NCBI GenBank assembly: GCA_032718475.1
Contig: JAUCBJ010000603.1
Coordinates: forward strand, 25,470-89,469
Direction: 5' to 3'
Length of the DNA: 64,000 nucleotides
Source: Nemertoderma westbladi
Lineage: Eukaryota > Xenacoelomorpha > Nemertodermatida > Nemertodermatidae
The first letter of the stretch is position 1. Each line of letters starts with the position of its first letter. Below are positions 1-10,214 of the stretch, in pieces. Made by a program: the position numbers and the translations under genes. The notes beneath the pieces were generated by a model. The model was not told the DNA's origin. It did not search any database and saw nothing but the letters and a program-made list of their open reading frames with translations.

Positions 1-431
1 TATTTACAATCCGCAAAACTATGAAGTTATATTGCTTAAGGGTTCTAAGGGGCGAGCCATGAGGCAAGATGTTTGAGGCTTATTTAGATATATTATTACT
101 TAATTTGACCCCCCAATCGGCATCTACTACGGCATAGGCTATATATTTTGCGGAGACATAGAGTAGTCTGAAGTTCCCCTGTCTGCCGCTAGAGGGTGTA
201 TTATTTGAAAATTAACATCTTCTCTAGCTTTGTTATTTACAATCCGCAAAACTATGAAGTTATATTGCTTAAGAGTTCTAAGGGGCGAGCCATGAGGCAA
301 GATGTTTGAGACTTATTTAGATATATTATTACTTAATTTTGACCCCCCAAACGGCATCTACTACGGCATAGGCTATATCTTTTGCAGAGTCACAGAGTAG
401 TATGAAGTTCCCCAGTCTGCCGCTAGAGGAC
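1..431. repeat. 233-bp direct tandem repeat, about 1.8 copies
   Basis: The block starting at base 1 starts again at 234 with only a few changes (for example one extra T before the CCCCCC-type run) and ends near 431 at the shared stretch GTCTGCCGCTAGAGG. The first copy may extend left of the window. No coding signal; the 89-aa open frame starting in it is not supported by codon pattern or motifs. Confidence 0.85.
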
Positions 432-544
432 GAAATGTCTCAAAGTGAAAACCATACGGTAGCCATGAATTGGTTACTAGGCAATAATACTGCATTTTGC
501 AACGTTAGGCCTATTGCTGACCGAACGAAAACTGCCCTGGTTCA

Positions 545-612
545 TGCAGGGGTCGAACCCATGACATACGAGAGATGTGAATTCTACGCAACCACTACAC
601 CAAGGTGGAACA
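545..612 (-). ncRNA. tRNA-like SINE head (pol III A and B boxes)
   Basis: Read on the minus strand there is an A-box-like TTGGTGTAGTGGT (591-603) and a B-box GGGTTCGACCCC (549-560), about 30 bases apart as in tRNAs. The intervening arm does not fold as a clean cloverleaf, so this is more likely the tRNA-derived head of a SINE or a tRNA pseudogene than a working tRNA. Confidence 0.5.
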
Positions 613-675
613 GTAACCTTCGAATTTGTTCGTTGACGTTCGAATTTGTAAGACTCTCATTTAAGACTTGACACA

Positions 676-1413
676 GACTATGCCTCACTGAGGCATAGAC
701 TATGATCTCACTGAGGCATAGACTATGCCTCACTGAGGCACTGAGGCATAGACTATGCCTCACTGAGGCATAGACTATGACTCACTGAGGCACTGAGGCA
801 TAGACTATGCCTCACTGAGGCATAGACTATGCCTCACTGAGGCATAGACTATGACTCACTGAGGCACTGAGGCATAGACTATGACTCACTGAGGCATAGA
901 TTATGCCTCACTGAGGCACTGAGGCATAGACTATGCCTCACTGAGGCACTGAGGCATAGACTATGACTCACTGAGGGATAGACTATGCCTCATTGAGGCG
1001 TAGACTATGCCTCACTGAGGCACTGAGGCATAGACTATGCCTCACTGAGGCATAGACTATGACTCACTGAGGCATAGGCTATGCCTCACTGAGGCATAGA
1101 CTATGACTCACTGAGGCACTGAGGCATAGAATATGACTCACTGAGGCATAGACTATGCCTCACTGAGGCATAGACTATGTCTCACTGAGGCATAGACTAT
1201 GCCTCACTGAGGCACTGAGGCATAGACTATGCCTCACTGAGGCATAGACTATGCCGCACTGAGGCACTGAGGCATAGACTATGACTCACTGAGGCATAGA
1301 CTATGCCTCACTGAGGCACTGAGGCATAGACTATGACTCATTGAGGCATAGACTATGCCTCACTGAGGCACTGAGGCATAGACTATGCCTCAGTGAGGCA
1401 TAGTCTATGCCTC
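676..1413. repeat. near-palindromic satellite array (GAGGCATAGACTATGCCTC)
   Basis: Roughly thirty copies of a 22-base module in which GAGGCATA and TATGCCTC pair around a 3-base loop. Modules are joined directly or through an extra CACTGAGG step, giving a higher-order pattern. Each module can form an 8-bp hairpin. The same module returns at 3491-3545, on the other side of the ORF-bearing segment. Confidence 0.9.
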
Positions 1414-1624
1414 ACTTCAATATACGAGCACAAAAAAGTTTACAAGCACAGGTTCAAATCCAACTAAAGCTCTATATATTTTGCATTGAAGTGGAATACT
1501 TTAGATGCTGGGGGGGAATCTGGTTTGCGAGGGATATTTGAATGGTGAGTATAACTATCCTTGAGAGTTAGTGTGACGTTATCTCACTATGGATGGGCTT
1601 TACCACTGTACTCGCATCTACTCT

Positions 1625-1760
1625 CTCATTGGCTGTCTAACTTTCCTCCCTCGAGTCCTGATTGGCTGCCTAACTCACCCTCGCACTCTGATTGGATAAT
1701 CCATTCTAGCCTCCCTCTATAATAACCCCCGTTCAACGCATTCCCAGTCATTCTCTAAGT
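1625..1760 (+). promoter_or_regulatory. triple CCAAT-box (inverted ATTGG) plus TATA promoter
   Basis: ATTGG occurs at 1628-1632, 1661-1665 and 1691-1695, spaced 33 and 30 bases, followed by TATAATAA at 1718-1725 and a CAGTCATT initiator-like site about 28 bases further on. The ORF ATG lies at 1866 after an AT-rich leader. The first ATTGG falls inside the left inverted repeat. The regular spacing and order make this a convincing pol II promoter for the ORF at 1866. Confidence 0.6.
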
Positions 1761-1865
1761 TTTATATTAAAAAGTTTTATTTATTTTCATAAAAGTTTAA
1801 TTTATTTAAAATTTTGTAAAATCATTTAGCTAAAATTCAATATTATCAATTGACATTGCTATATA

Positions 1866-2918
1866 ATGCATAGACATGAAAGTTGTTTGGTTTGTAATAA
1901 AGAAATGAGACAAGACAATTTATCTCGTCATATGGAAACACATGGAAAGGAAAAACTAATGGCTCCATTACCAAAAAAATTTAAAAAATCCGAAGATATT
2001 TTTAGTGAAGATGAAAAGAAAAAGAGAGATGAGCGTGATATATTAAATATAAAACAGACAATGGAAAGTAAATTTCATAAAGTTATGAATATTTTGAAAG
2101 GGATACAAAAACAGTTACCCCTAGAAAATGAGGAAAATTTGAGTGAGAAAGATGGAGAAGAAGAGGATGATGAGATGGAGAATGAAAATAGTGAGGGTCA
2201 GGATGAAGTTGAAGAGAGTGAAGTTGAGAACGAAGAAAGTGAAGATCAGGATGATGATGAAGAAAGTGAAGGTCAAGAAGAGGGTGAAGATAGCGAAGGT
2301 CAGGAAGAGAATGAAGAAAGTGAAGAACAGGAAGAGGATGAAGAAAGTGAAGAACAGGAAGAGGATGAAGAAAGTGAAGGCGGGGAAGAGGATGAAGAAA
2401 GTGAAGGTCAGAAAGAGGGTGAAGAAAGTGAAGATCAGGAAAGTGGAGAAGAGGATGAAAATGATGATAATGAGGAAATAAAGAGGCAATTACTTGGAAA
2501 TAAGAATCAATTGCGGAAAATTATTAAACATTTGAAGGAAAATGAAGAAAATAAAGAGGCGACATTGACCCAAGTCCTAGGAAGTAAAATTAAATTACAG
2601 AAATTTATTAAACATTTAGAAGAGAATGATGAAAATAAAGAAGAGATATTGAGACAAATATTAGGAAACAAAAATCAAATGCGGAAATTTATTAAACAAA
2701 TGGAAGAAAATGAGGAAAATAGAGAAGAGATATTAAGACAGGTTCTGGGAAATAAAAGTAAATTACTGAAAATTAATGAACAATTGAATAAAATTAAGAA
2801 ACAGTTGGGTAATGAGGAAGATGAAAGTAAAGTAAATCAACCAGCTTTTACTAATTTTCGAAGACCTATGATAAAAAACTCTCGTTCAGTATATGCCCGC
2901 GCAGGACGACGCTATTGA
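1866..2918 (+). CDS. C2H2-finger / acidic-repeat / coiled-coil protein, 350 aa, unrecognised
   Basis: Intact single-exon ORF. Residues 7-26 form a CX2CX11HX3H zinc finger. Residues about 95-205 are extremely acidic, with short EES(E/D)(G/D)QEE-type repeats. Residues about 206-320 hold four repeats of about 33 aa (LGNK...ENEENKEE) with heptad-like spacing, so probably coiled coil. The C-terminus is basic (ARAGRRY). The finger plus acidic tract plus coiled coil suggests a DNA-binding or nuclear structural protein, which is inference. It has its own CCAAT/TATA promoter and sits between inverted repeats, so it may be element cargo. Codon use is strongly A-rich. I do not recognise the family. Frame-shifted ORFs over the acidic tract (both strands) are shadows of it. 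Confidence 0.7.
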   Translation: MHRHESCLVCNKEMRQDNLSRHMETHGKEKLMAPLPKKFKKSEDIFSEDEKKKRDERDILNIKQTMESKFHKVMNILKGIQKQLPLENEENLSEKDGEEEDDEMENENSEGQDEVEESEVENEESEDQDDDEESEGQEEGEDSEGQEENEESEEQEEDEESEEQEEDEESEGGEEDEESEGQKEGEESEDQESGEEDENDDNEEIKRQLLGNKNQLRKIIKHLKENEENKEATLTQVLGSKIKLQKFIKHLEENDENKEEILRQILGNKNQMRKFIKQMEENEENREEILRQVLGNKSKLLKINEQLNKIKKQLGNEEDESKVNQPAFTNFRRPMIKNSRSVYARAGRRY

Positions 2919-2939
2919 CATTTGTTTGTTTGAGTTCCT

Positions 2940-3110
2940 TTCATAATAGTGTTAGGGCTATTTATCCAAAACAATTATATTAGTATTAGGACTATTTATC
3001 CATAACAATTATAATAGTATTAGGACTATTTATCCATAATAATTATATTAGTATTATAAATGTATTTACCCCACAATATTTATTACTATTAGGTCTATTT
3101 ATTCAAGAAA
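2940..3110. repeat. short AT-rich tandem repeats after the ORF
   Basis: Three to four copies of a unit around TAGTATTAGGACTATTTATC, progressively degenerate. They lie in the 3' flank of the ORF at 1866 and probably its 3' UTR. Confidence 0.7.
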
Positions 3111-3339
3111 TTATATGTTTTTATAATATACTTTGGAAAATTGGTCGACTAAGTCATAATTTTTAAAACTTTAAATACGGGTTGAGTTATTTTATAAAGT
3201 TAAGAAGAATGAACCAATAGAGGCAACCTGAAGTCTAATCTCTTGGCCTTTACTCACATTAACTCCCAAGGTTGCATACTATCACTATAGCTGGGAGAGT
3301 CAAAGCTAGTGGTCACTAGAGTCAGCCGAGTGCTAGGAA

Positions 3340-3430
3340 AAAGAATAATGCTCTTCTAGGGTTCGAACTCACGACCTTCTAATTAGAAAACTAAGCAAAT
3401 GGTCAGCTTGAAGACCTTAGACCCTTAATC
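3340..3430 (-). ncRNA. tRNA-derived SINE fragment
   Basis: The minus strand reads GGTCGTGAGTTCGAACCC (about 3364-3381), a good B-box with the AGAAGGTCGTG lead-in common in tRNA-derived SINEs, and an A-box-like stretch about 35 bases upstream. It is not a functional tRNA because the acceptor stem cannot be paired. Confidence 0.5.
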
Positions 3431-3628
3431 TGAGGCATCGAGCAGCCAATGAGACAGCAGATGCGAGTACAGTGGTAAAGCCCATCCATGGTGAGGCATA
3501 GTCTATGCCTCAATGAGGCATAGTCTATGCCTCAGTGAGTCATATTCTATACAAATAATTAATTAAAATTAAATATAAATAAATAAGTATTAATGAAAAA
3601 AAGAGCTGCGGTGTCACTTATGACACCC

Positions 3629-3936
3629 TCTTGAGCCGGCTCTGCGACAGTTAGACAACACTGATGACCCATTGTGTGTCAGGGCGCTAATCAGTCTGAT
3701 TAATTAGGATAATCAATTAAACCCTAATTAGGAGTCATATGACACCTGTTAGGGTTTAATTGTACTAATTAATTGATGACACCTGTCAATTAGGGTCTAA
3801 TTAGCCTAATTGGGAGGTGTCACCCAGACAGTCTGGCGCCAATGACACCCAATGACACCCATAGGGTGATAATTGGGTGTCATATGACACCCAATGGGTG
3901 TCAGTTGGGTCTAACTGTCGCAGAGCCGCCCAAGAC
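3629..3936. mobile_element. foldback MITE of about 300 bp
   Basis: CGGCTCTGCGACAGTTAGAC (3637-3656) is perfectly repeated in inverse at 3909-3928; the pairing continues outward with a few mismatches to about 3629 and 3936. The interior is built from TGACACC / GGTGTCA modules in both orientations, so most of the element can fold into one hairpin. No coding capacity. Confidence 0.75.
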
Positions 3937-3939
3937 CCT

Positions 3940-4265
3940 ACTACTGGCGTTTCAGCAACTGTAATAGTGTACTACTGTATATGTGTTTCCACCACTGTGT
4001 AATACTTGTCTATATGCGTTTCAGCAGCTGTAATAGTGGACTATATGCGTTTCAGCCACAGTAATATTAGACTAAGACTATAGGCGTTTCAGCAACTGTA
4101 ATAGTGTACTACTGTATATGTGTTTCAGCCACTGTGTAATACTTGTCTATATGCGTTTCAGCAGCTGTAATAGTGGACTACTGTATATGCGTTTCAGCCA
4201 CTGTAATACTTGTCTATTTGCGTTTCAGCAGCTGTAATAGTGGATAATATGCGTTTCAGCCTTGT
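3940..4265. repeat. GCGTTTCAGC minisatellite
   Basis: About nine degenerate copies of a unit of about 35 bases around TATGCGTTTCAGCAGCTGTAA, alternating AGCAGCTG and AGCCACTG variants. Confidence 0.85.
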
Positions 4266-6199
4266 GCTAGACTATATACTCAAGAAGGACACGCGCACAT
4301 AAGGTCATGCATGATATGCTGTACAGTATATCCTGCTTTACTCGCTGAGTTACCGGAGTTGTAGAATATTACAATTTTCGTATAATAATGACTATTTATT
4401 GTACGTTAAATAAAATATGCTTTATTTACCGTTCCTCCCGAGATCAGTTATCTACCGACAGAGCGCCGCGAGAGAGGTTGACAAGTCTGACCGAGGTGCG
4501 AAATCGTAATCAGCGTGTTTTATTTATCGTAAAATATGTAATTTTATTGTTAAATTCATCATTATTATTATAATTATTAAAAGATATCATTGTTTAATAA
4601 GTAATTAAACATTGCACCAGTCACACCGCAATTATTCAACGTCCTTATTTGTTGATACCAATGGAAGTTTGTCGTTGTAAGGATTTTAAATTTGTAAATA
4701 ACTGTTAATGTCGTTCAGAAATAGCTGAGATGTCGGCATTCAAACAGTCCAGAACTTTGCATCCGATACAGCCTGCAGGGCAGGCCATTTATTATATTTA
4801 ATAAATACACAATATCCTGGAGGAACATATGTATTTGAAGATTATTAATTACTTGATGTCATTTTACTAGTCGTAGCTAGTCATTAAATAAATAAAATGC
4901 ACCAGAATAGTATTTATTACAGAACGAAGTTGACTGTTTGATCTGCAGTAATCCCCATTTATTTAACTAGGTGAATAATGCAAATCTTATTTACCGTTAG
5001 CCCATTGACTGAGCGGTAAATATCGTAAATTTTAACAATAAATTCAATTTTTGTACAGCCAACTCTTAGCCTATGTAAATCAACATGACAGTTATCACGT
5101 GATAAACTATATGTTATATATTTATTTTTTGTTTTTTGCGCAGCAAGAGGCATTACTAACTGTAACAGTATACCACGTATTGTAATGATTTATTGTAATT
5201 GTATAGGGTTTTCGGAAAAAATAAACTCACCCTAATAATATTATTGACCCTACAAATAATGTCCATCCATAATGAAATGTACTTTACGTACTGTACACTA
5301 CCGTACCTTTACGTAATCCGTAATTGCGTAATTATTCTGGTCAAAGTATATGGTAAATAAACAATATGATTAAACAAAGCTTTTGATAAAATTGATAAAA
5401 ACATTTTACACCTGCGCGCACAGGCCTTAAATCAAAATATATAATACATGTAATACACACTATTTTTCTCGTATACATGCAATAATTCGTAATGCGTAGG
5501 ATATTGTAGAATTACAAACTCCGTAGTACAAATGGAACTAGTGGCAATCGTCACTACTAATTTACCTAAATTGCCATGGGAAAAGGAAAATCGTAATTTA
5601 GGTCGAGCCATGATTCCTACCGGAATGATATTGTTTGTACTTTACGAGGTTGGAAGCGGTCGAGGTTGCTACAGAATGAATTCATGGTGCGGTGTGTGTC
5701 TGTCTGGGGTGGTATAGGACTATTTGTAGCCGGGGTTATGGCCATCGTTCTTAGCAAGTTTTCCCCAAGAAGGGACAACAACAGCTAAGTGTTTAAAGGG
5801 TCTACATAATATTGTCATAGTATGTTTCGACTTCGCGTGTCTTATACAAGCTTCAATTCGCGGCATTACTGAATGTAGTCGATTCATCTCGCAGGAAACA
5901 ACATACGAGGAATGCAAATCAATATTTCTTATAAGTTTGTGTTTTTGGATATCTGTGGTGTTTATGGCGGTGACGCAACTTGTATTCATTTACTGTAGAC
6001 TTTGTTCGTGCAAGGCGGCCAATGTGATTGCGGTTAAAGATAATACGTCATATATGGAACGTCATATATTAGTTCGTGGGGCCTTCGCGCAGCACGGAGT
6101 GCGCAAAGCCATTAGCATATGGGCAGCATTAACGAGTTGTCTGCTGTTAGTCAGAAGTCTTCAACACAATACTCGTCCTCCTCTTGTGCCCTGTTGCGT
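4266..6199. other. no gene recognised
   Basis: AT-rich sequence with only short, unsupported open frames. The longest (154 aa, from 5937) has no recognisable domain and runs into a low-complexity GAC tract. I see no RNA gene or repeat worth naming. Confidence 0.5.
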
Positions 6200-6360
6200 T
6201 CGTTCGATTCTTTCTAACCTTTTGACGGACTACATACATACCAAGTTTCGTTTAATTTCATCAAGGAATAACCGAGTTATTAGCGATCAAAAATTGACGA
6301 TGATGACGACATATGACGATGACGATGACAGACGACGACGACAGACTGACGGCACCAATG
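6200..6360 (+). mobile_element. RTE-like LINE/SINE 3' tail remnant
   Basis: The stretch ATACCAAGTTTCGTTTAATT, then CGAGTTATTAGCG, then a GACGA/GACAGAC simple tail resembles 3' UTRs of RTE-type retroelements common in invertebrates. Similar layouts occur at about 57.9-58.2 kb and 61.4-61.54 kb. The assignment rests on pattern only. Confidence 0.4.
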
Positions 6361-6858
6361 GCACCCATATTGTTCGCGCTTTTAGACCTTTAACAGTTTA
6401 ACCTGCTAATTTATGTGTCTTATAATGTCTGACAGCCTGTACAAAATATGACCACAGTAGAAGCCAGTCTAGCGCGGCGTATGACCCTCTGTGTGTGGGA
6501 GACTGGATTCTATGGCAGAGAGAGGAGTAGACTAATTTGTATTATTCGATTGGTTTCTACTATATAATCTCCAAAAACTACGTTTATTTTCAGGGAAATA
6601 CCAACAGTTCCTTTCAGGTGCTGCGCTTTAAGTATCACGCAGAGTTATGACTTATACTAATTACAATGGATGGGCATGAGATAACGCAAATGTTTACATT
6701 CTTTATGAATGTATTATTAATCGTACACACTCACGCAACTGACAATAGTACTGAAACACACCAATTTGCCGACTGTTACCAATTTTACTCATATATAAGG
6801 GGAAATTTAGCTCACCTACATTGGGGACTATGAAACAGCATTAACTCCTACAAACCAC
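6361..6858. other. no gene recognised
   Basis: Unique-looking sequence between the RTE-like remnant and the outermost LTR of the nest. No supported ORF. Confidence 0.5.
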
Positions 6859-7411
6859 TGTTATTTGAGCTAGGCAATTGTGACTAGTCTTCCCCTCCGC
6901 TTACCTCAGTAATCAAGAAAACCAAGAGAGTTATTCGTGAGTATTCTCCAAACATTAGCATTAATCAAATTCGGTTACAAACCACAATATATTATATCAG
7001 CATAAAACAGTATATAGTATCAGTATACAGTGTCAACAGTCAGACAGTGCAAGTTTGATAATCAGTGAGAGCAAGTAAGTAAGTTAAGTTAGATTTGCGT
7101 TCTAAGATCTCTCTGGCCACTGATGTTTCTGGGCAAAGTCAGAAAGTCAGAGTGTGACAGAAAGTCACAGGAAGTGAAGATTTGCCGTATTGCATCATTT
7201 TATATATATCACCATGGCATGAATTCGAAAATCGCGCTGATTGCCCGAAATATAACATGAGCTCTACGCATAACGAAACAGCTGAAGATTTCGTCATTTG
7301 CAACTCAATACCAAAACAGACGATAGAGGGCATAAACCTATAAATTCTATAGTGCTATAAAATAATTCTGGCACATTTAGAGTAGTTCGCGAATTGCACA
7401 AAAATGCCACA
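6859..7411 (-). repeat. element A 3' LTR
   Basis: Direct repeat of 33129-33684, TG at 6859 and CA at about 7410-7411. On the minus strand it is preceded by a purine-rich GGAGGGAGATTGGGGC (about 7415-7440), a plausible polypurine tract. The exact inner end is uncertain by a few bases because TTTTTGCC follows both copies. Confidence 0.8.
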
Positions 7412-7608
7412 TTTTTGCCCCAATCTCCCTCCAACACATATTAGCCCATCAAACATCATTCATTTCAAACATTTAATTCCTTCTAGAGTTTCGACCCTCA
7501 AATAGGCTACTATACCTATTCCAATATCGCTGGCGTCTCCAAAAACATGGAGTTGATAGGAATAATTGGGGAGAACGTGACCAAAATACGAGTGGGAAAT
7601 CTTAAAGT
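7412..7608 (-). pseudogene. element A pol remnant: RNase H start, then deletion into the 3' end
   Basis: The minus strand encodes a Bel/Pao RNase H opening with HVFGDAS near 7545, continuing the pol frame found at 14745-14889 on the other side of the Gypsy element. Shortly after, the frame stops and the sequence passes directly to the polypurine-like region and LTR. The rest of RNase H and all of the integrase are missing. Confidence 0.75.
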
Positions 7609-8025
7609 TGTGATATTGTATTATGGCATGGTGTATTATTGGACTGATTAGTATGTATTGTATAGGTTAGGTAGGTATGATATAGTAGTATCTTGTTAGC
7701 ACCTAGGGTGTGAACAGTCGGTTGTACGATAGCTGTCAGGGATATAGTCCTGGGGGCAGGGCGCAGTCAGTAGTTATCATTCAGTTTAGTTATTGCGATG
7801 ACTTACCGGTGTAGGGTTGTCAGTCATGTTTTGTAGGTAGTTCGTTATTAGTTTCATTGTCTGATTGTATCACATCATTATTTGTTATTCATGTATCTCA
7901 ATACACAATATACTGATATACTGCAGCTGGTTTCCTAGTTTTACTTCAGTCTTCTCCAGCTCACCCCTCGAGCGGGATAGTGCGTGGCCGTGGATCCGGG
8001 ACCGGGCGCAGATAGCGCTTCCACA
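7609..8025 (+). repeat. Gypsy 5' LTR (417 bp)
   Basis: Identical in length to 14324-14740, with the same termini. The LTR ends CCACA at 8025, immediately before the primer binding site. Confidence 0.95.
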
Positions 8026-8043
8026 TGGGGGCTCGTCCGGGAG
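8026..8043 (+). promoter_or_regulatory. primer binding site, tRNA-Pro type
   Basis: TGGGGGCTCGTCCGGGAG directly follows the LTR. It matches the complement of the tRNA-Pro 3' end used by murine leukaemia-type retroviruses in all but the last base or so. The zero-base gap to the LTR supports the LTR boundary. Confidence 0.9.
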
Positions 8044-8454
8044 AAGAGAAACTGACAGTCTGACAGGCCTACTGCGCTACCCGCTACCGGAAACAGGTAC
8101 TCTAACTCTGTCTGGCCTACCAGGCTATCGCTACCACGACCAACTACCGTACCCATCACTGCATCAGGCAGTCAGACTGTCGGTGGCGGGTCTCTGCAGC
8201 TCTGACGATTATTCCACTGTATGCCTGCGCGTCGACCCGAGCGCAAACGAGCTGGAAGCGTTAACTTTCCCACGGGTAAGCCTTCCTATCGGCAGAAACT
8301 GCGTTCCGCTTCTGGTTCTCCTCATCCAGACAGCACGGACGAACATTCGTTCCTCTACAAGTCATCGGGAGCTGCTTCAAAGTTGTGTCGTGGTTCTCTC
8401 TCGCCCTCGTTACACGGATCGCGACAGCAATGGGGATCCTTGAACCGATCAATT

Positions 8455-8757
8455 TCAGGGCCGCCGACTACTCGACGACGAGATTCGCCAACGGTTGCTC
8501 CGCCGACTACTCGATGACGGGATTCTCCAACAGTTGCTCCGCCGACTACTCACGACGAGATTCTCCAACGGTTGCTCCGCCGACTACTCGACGACAGGAT
8601 TCTCCAACAGTTGCTCCGCCGACTACTCGACGACGAGATTCTCCAACGGTTGCTCCGCCGACTACTAGACGACGGGATTCTCTGACGGTTGCTCCGCCGA
8701 CTACTCTATGACGAGATTCTCCAACAGTTGCTCCGCCGACTACTCGACGACGAGATC
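8455..8757 (+). repeat. 39-bp tandem repeats in the Gypsy leader
   Basis: About seven copies of a unit containing GCTCCGCCGACTACTCGACG and GATTCTCCAACGG lie just before the gag ATG. The unit is a multiple of three, so frames stay open on both strands and create several spurious ORFs. It could be an internal repeat of the leader RNA or a recent expansion. Confidence 0.9.
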
Positions 8758-8762
8758 CGACT

Positions 8763-10214
8763 ATGGAAAGCATCCGCAAGGAACCGGACTGCTTTGATGG
8801 TTCTGGTGATTTCGAGGCGTGGAACAGATCGGTGCAACGGATCGCCAGACTCAGGGGGCGGAAGAACGACGCTCTCGGTAAGATTGTGCCTGTTTATTTA
8901 ACCGGTAGGGCTGCACGTGTCCTTGATGAACTGGCTGAACACGAACAGGAAAACTATGATGCAATTCGTGATATTTTACGTGCCCGTTTTTGCCCCCAGG
9001 ATACTAGTTTTGTGTACAATGAATTACTAGATCGTAAACAGAAGGTGGGGGAAACTATTTATGAATTTTCCGATATTATAACTAGTTTAGGGGTACAATC
9101 TTTTCCGGGAATGAGCACTGAGCGACGGGAACTTTTACTTTTGCCAATATTTTATAGAGGGATTTCCCCTGAATTAGCGAGAAGTATACGGTTAACAGAA
9201 CCGCGCAATTTTGGGGAGGCAGTTCACCGTGCTAGGCGCGAGGAACTTTATTTAAGACAGGAAAATAATGGTATATTTGGCTGTGAATTGGGCGATCGTA
9301 GGGACCAGAGTAATAGGCCCAGGGAACCGCCTCCCAGTCCCAGACAAACTTCATACAGGAAGGTTAGTTTTTCAGAACAGTCCCCAAAACAGACTGATAT
9401 GAGTTATCCAGAAAGACAACTGAAGGACTTACAACTGAAACTGTCCAATCAGACACCAAATACCAGTAGCTACCCACGCGCCAATTATAATAATAATTAT
9501 AGCCGCGATAATCACGGTCGGGGACAGAATAACTGGTTTGACCCCAACGCAAGGTGGACTGGTACTAGCGGTATGGGCAACTCACGGGACAGCAGTAACA
9601 GAGGGTTTACACTACGATCTAATAACTACAGTAGCAACAGTTCGGTTACTTGCTACAACTGTGGGGAACCGGGACATTATAACCGAAATTGCACTAGACC
9701 AGGTACGAATACCAACTCAAATCCTAACAGGCAATACTCTAACCCGAATTACAACCCTAACCCTACTTATAACCCTAACCCTAATTTTAACCCTAATCCC
9801 AATCCTAACACAAACCGGGATTTAAATCCCAATCCAGCTTCAATGTACACAGCTGTAGTGTCCAATAAACTAGACATGCATTTACCAGTAAGAATCGAAA
9901 ATGAGGATGGTGAAGCATTTTTAGATAGTGGCTCACATTATTCCCTGATAGATGTTAGGAAACTCCCATCCGGTGTGCAGTTGCGTGCCCTTTATTTACC
10001 ACCTATTAGCGGTATAGGGGGACAGGTTAAACCTATGGGATTGGCTACTTTACAAATATCAGTTACAAGCAATTTTTCGGTTTCCCTCGAGGTCCACGTA
10101 GCAGACTTATCTTGTGTTGGGATTCCCCCATTTCTGTTAGGGTTAGATTTCGTAAGTATTGCTTGTGCGTCCATAGATTTTCTAGACAGATGTTTGGTTC
10201 TAACCAACCAGTAA
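8763..10214 (+). CDS. gag: Gypsy Gag-protease (483 aa)
   Basis: Residues about 1-165 are a retrotransposon Gag capsid-like region. A CCHC zinc knuckle, CYNCGEPGHYNRNC, is at residues 297-310. An Asn/Pro-rich repeat follows (about 315-360). A retropepsin-type aspartic protease has its catalytic DSG at D388 and a late LLGLDF segment. Gag packages element RNA and the protease processes the polyprotein. The ORF ends with UAA at 10212-10214; pol continues in the same frame. The ATG at 8763 is the first after the leader repeats and starts a typical Gag N-terminus. Confidence 0.9.
   Translation: MESIRKEPDCFDGSGDFEAWNRSVQRIARLRGRKNDALGKIVPVYLTGRAARVLDELAEHEQENYDAIRDILRARFCPQDTSFVYNELLDRKQKVGETIYEFSDIITSLGVQSFPGMSTERRELLLLPIFYRGISPELARSIRLTEPRNFGEAVHRARREELYLRQENNGIFGCELGDRRDQSNRPREPPPSPRQTSYRKVSFSEQSPKQTDMSYPERQLKDLQLKLSNQTPNTSSYPRANYNNNYSRDNHGRGQNNWFDPNARWTGTSGMGNSRDSSNRGFTLRSNNYSSNSSVTCYNCGEPGHYNRNCTRPGTNTNSNPNRQYSNPNYNPNPTYNPNPNFNPNPNPNTNRDLNPNPASMYTAVVSNKLDMHLPVRIENEDGEAFLDSGSHYSLIDVRKLPSGVQLRALYLPPISGIGGQVKPMGLATLQISVTSNFSVSLEVHVADLSCVGIPPFLLGLDFVSIACASIDFLDRCLVLTNQ

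Larger units (their letters stand above)
1583..3495 (+). mobile_element. single-ORF element bounded by 53-bp inverted repeats
   Basis: Bases 1583-1635 and the reverse complement of 3443-3495 match at about 50 of 53 positions by eye (core GGATGGGCTTTACCACTGTA). Between them lie a promoter-like region, one long ORF (1866-2918), short tandem repeats and a tRNA-like SINE. Outside lie arrays of the same palindromic satellite: 676-1413 on the left and 3491-3545 on the right. This arrangement is typical of a DNA element with terminal inverted repeats. No transposase motif is recognised, so the type is unassigned. A local inverted duplication is the alternative. Confidence 0.55.

Noticed and set aside
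545-612. Functional tRNA gene
   Set aside because: A and B boxes are present but stems do not pair; treated as SINE/pseudo-tRNA.
2121-2489. Hydrophobic minus-strand ORF and Lys/Met/Arg-rich plus-strand ORF
   Set aside because: Shadows of the acidic repeat of the ORF at 1866-2918.
5937-6401. 154-aa ORF with a possible N-terminal membrane segment
   Set aside because: Ends in a low-complexity Asp/Arg run inside an RTE-like tail; no homology-like motif.
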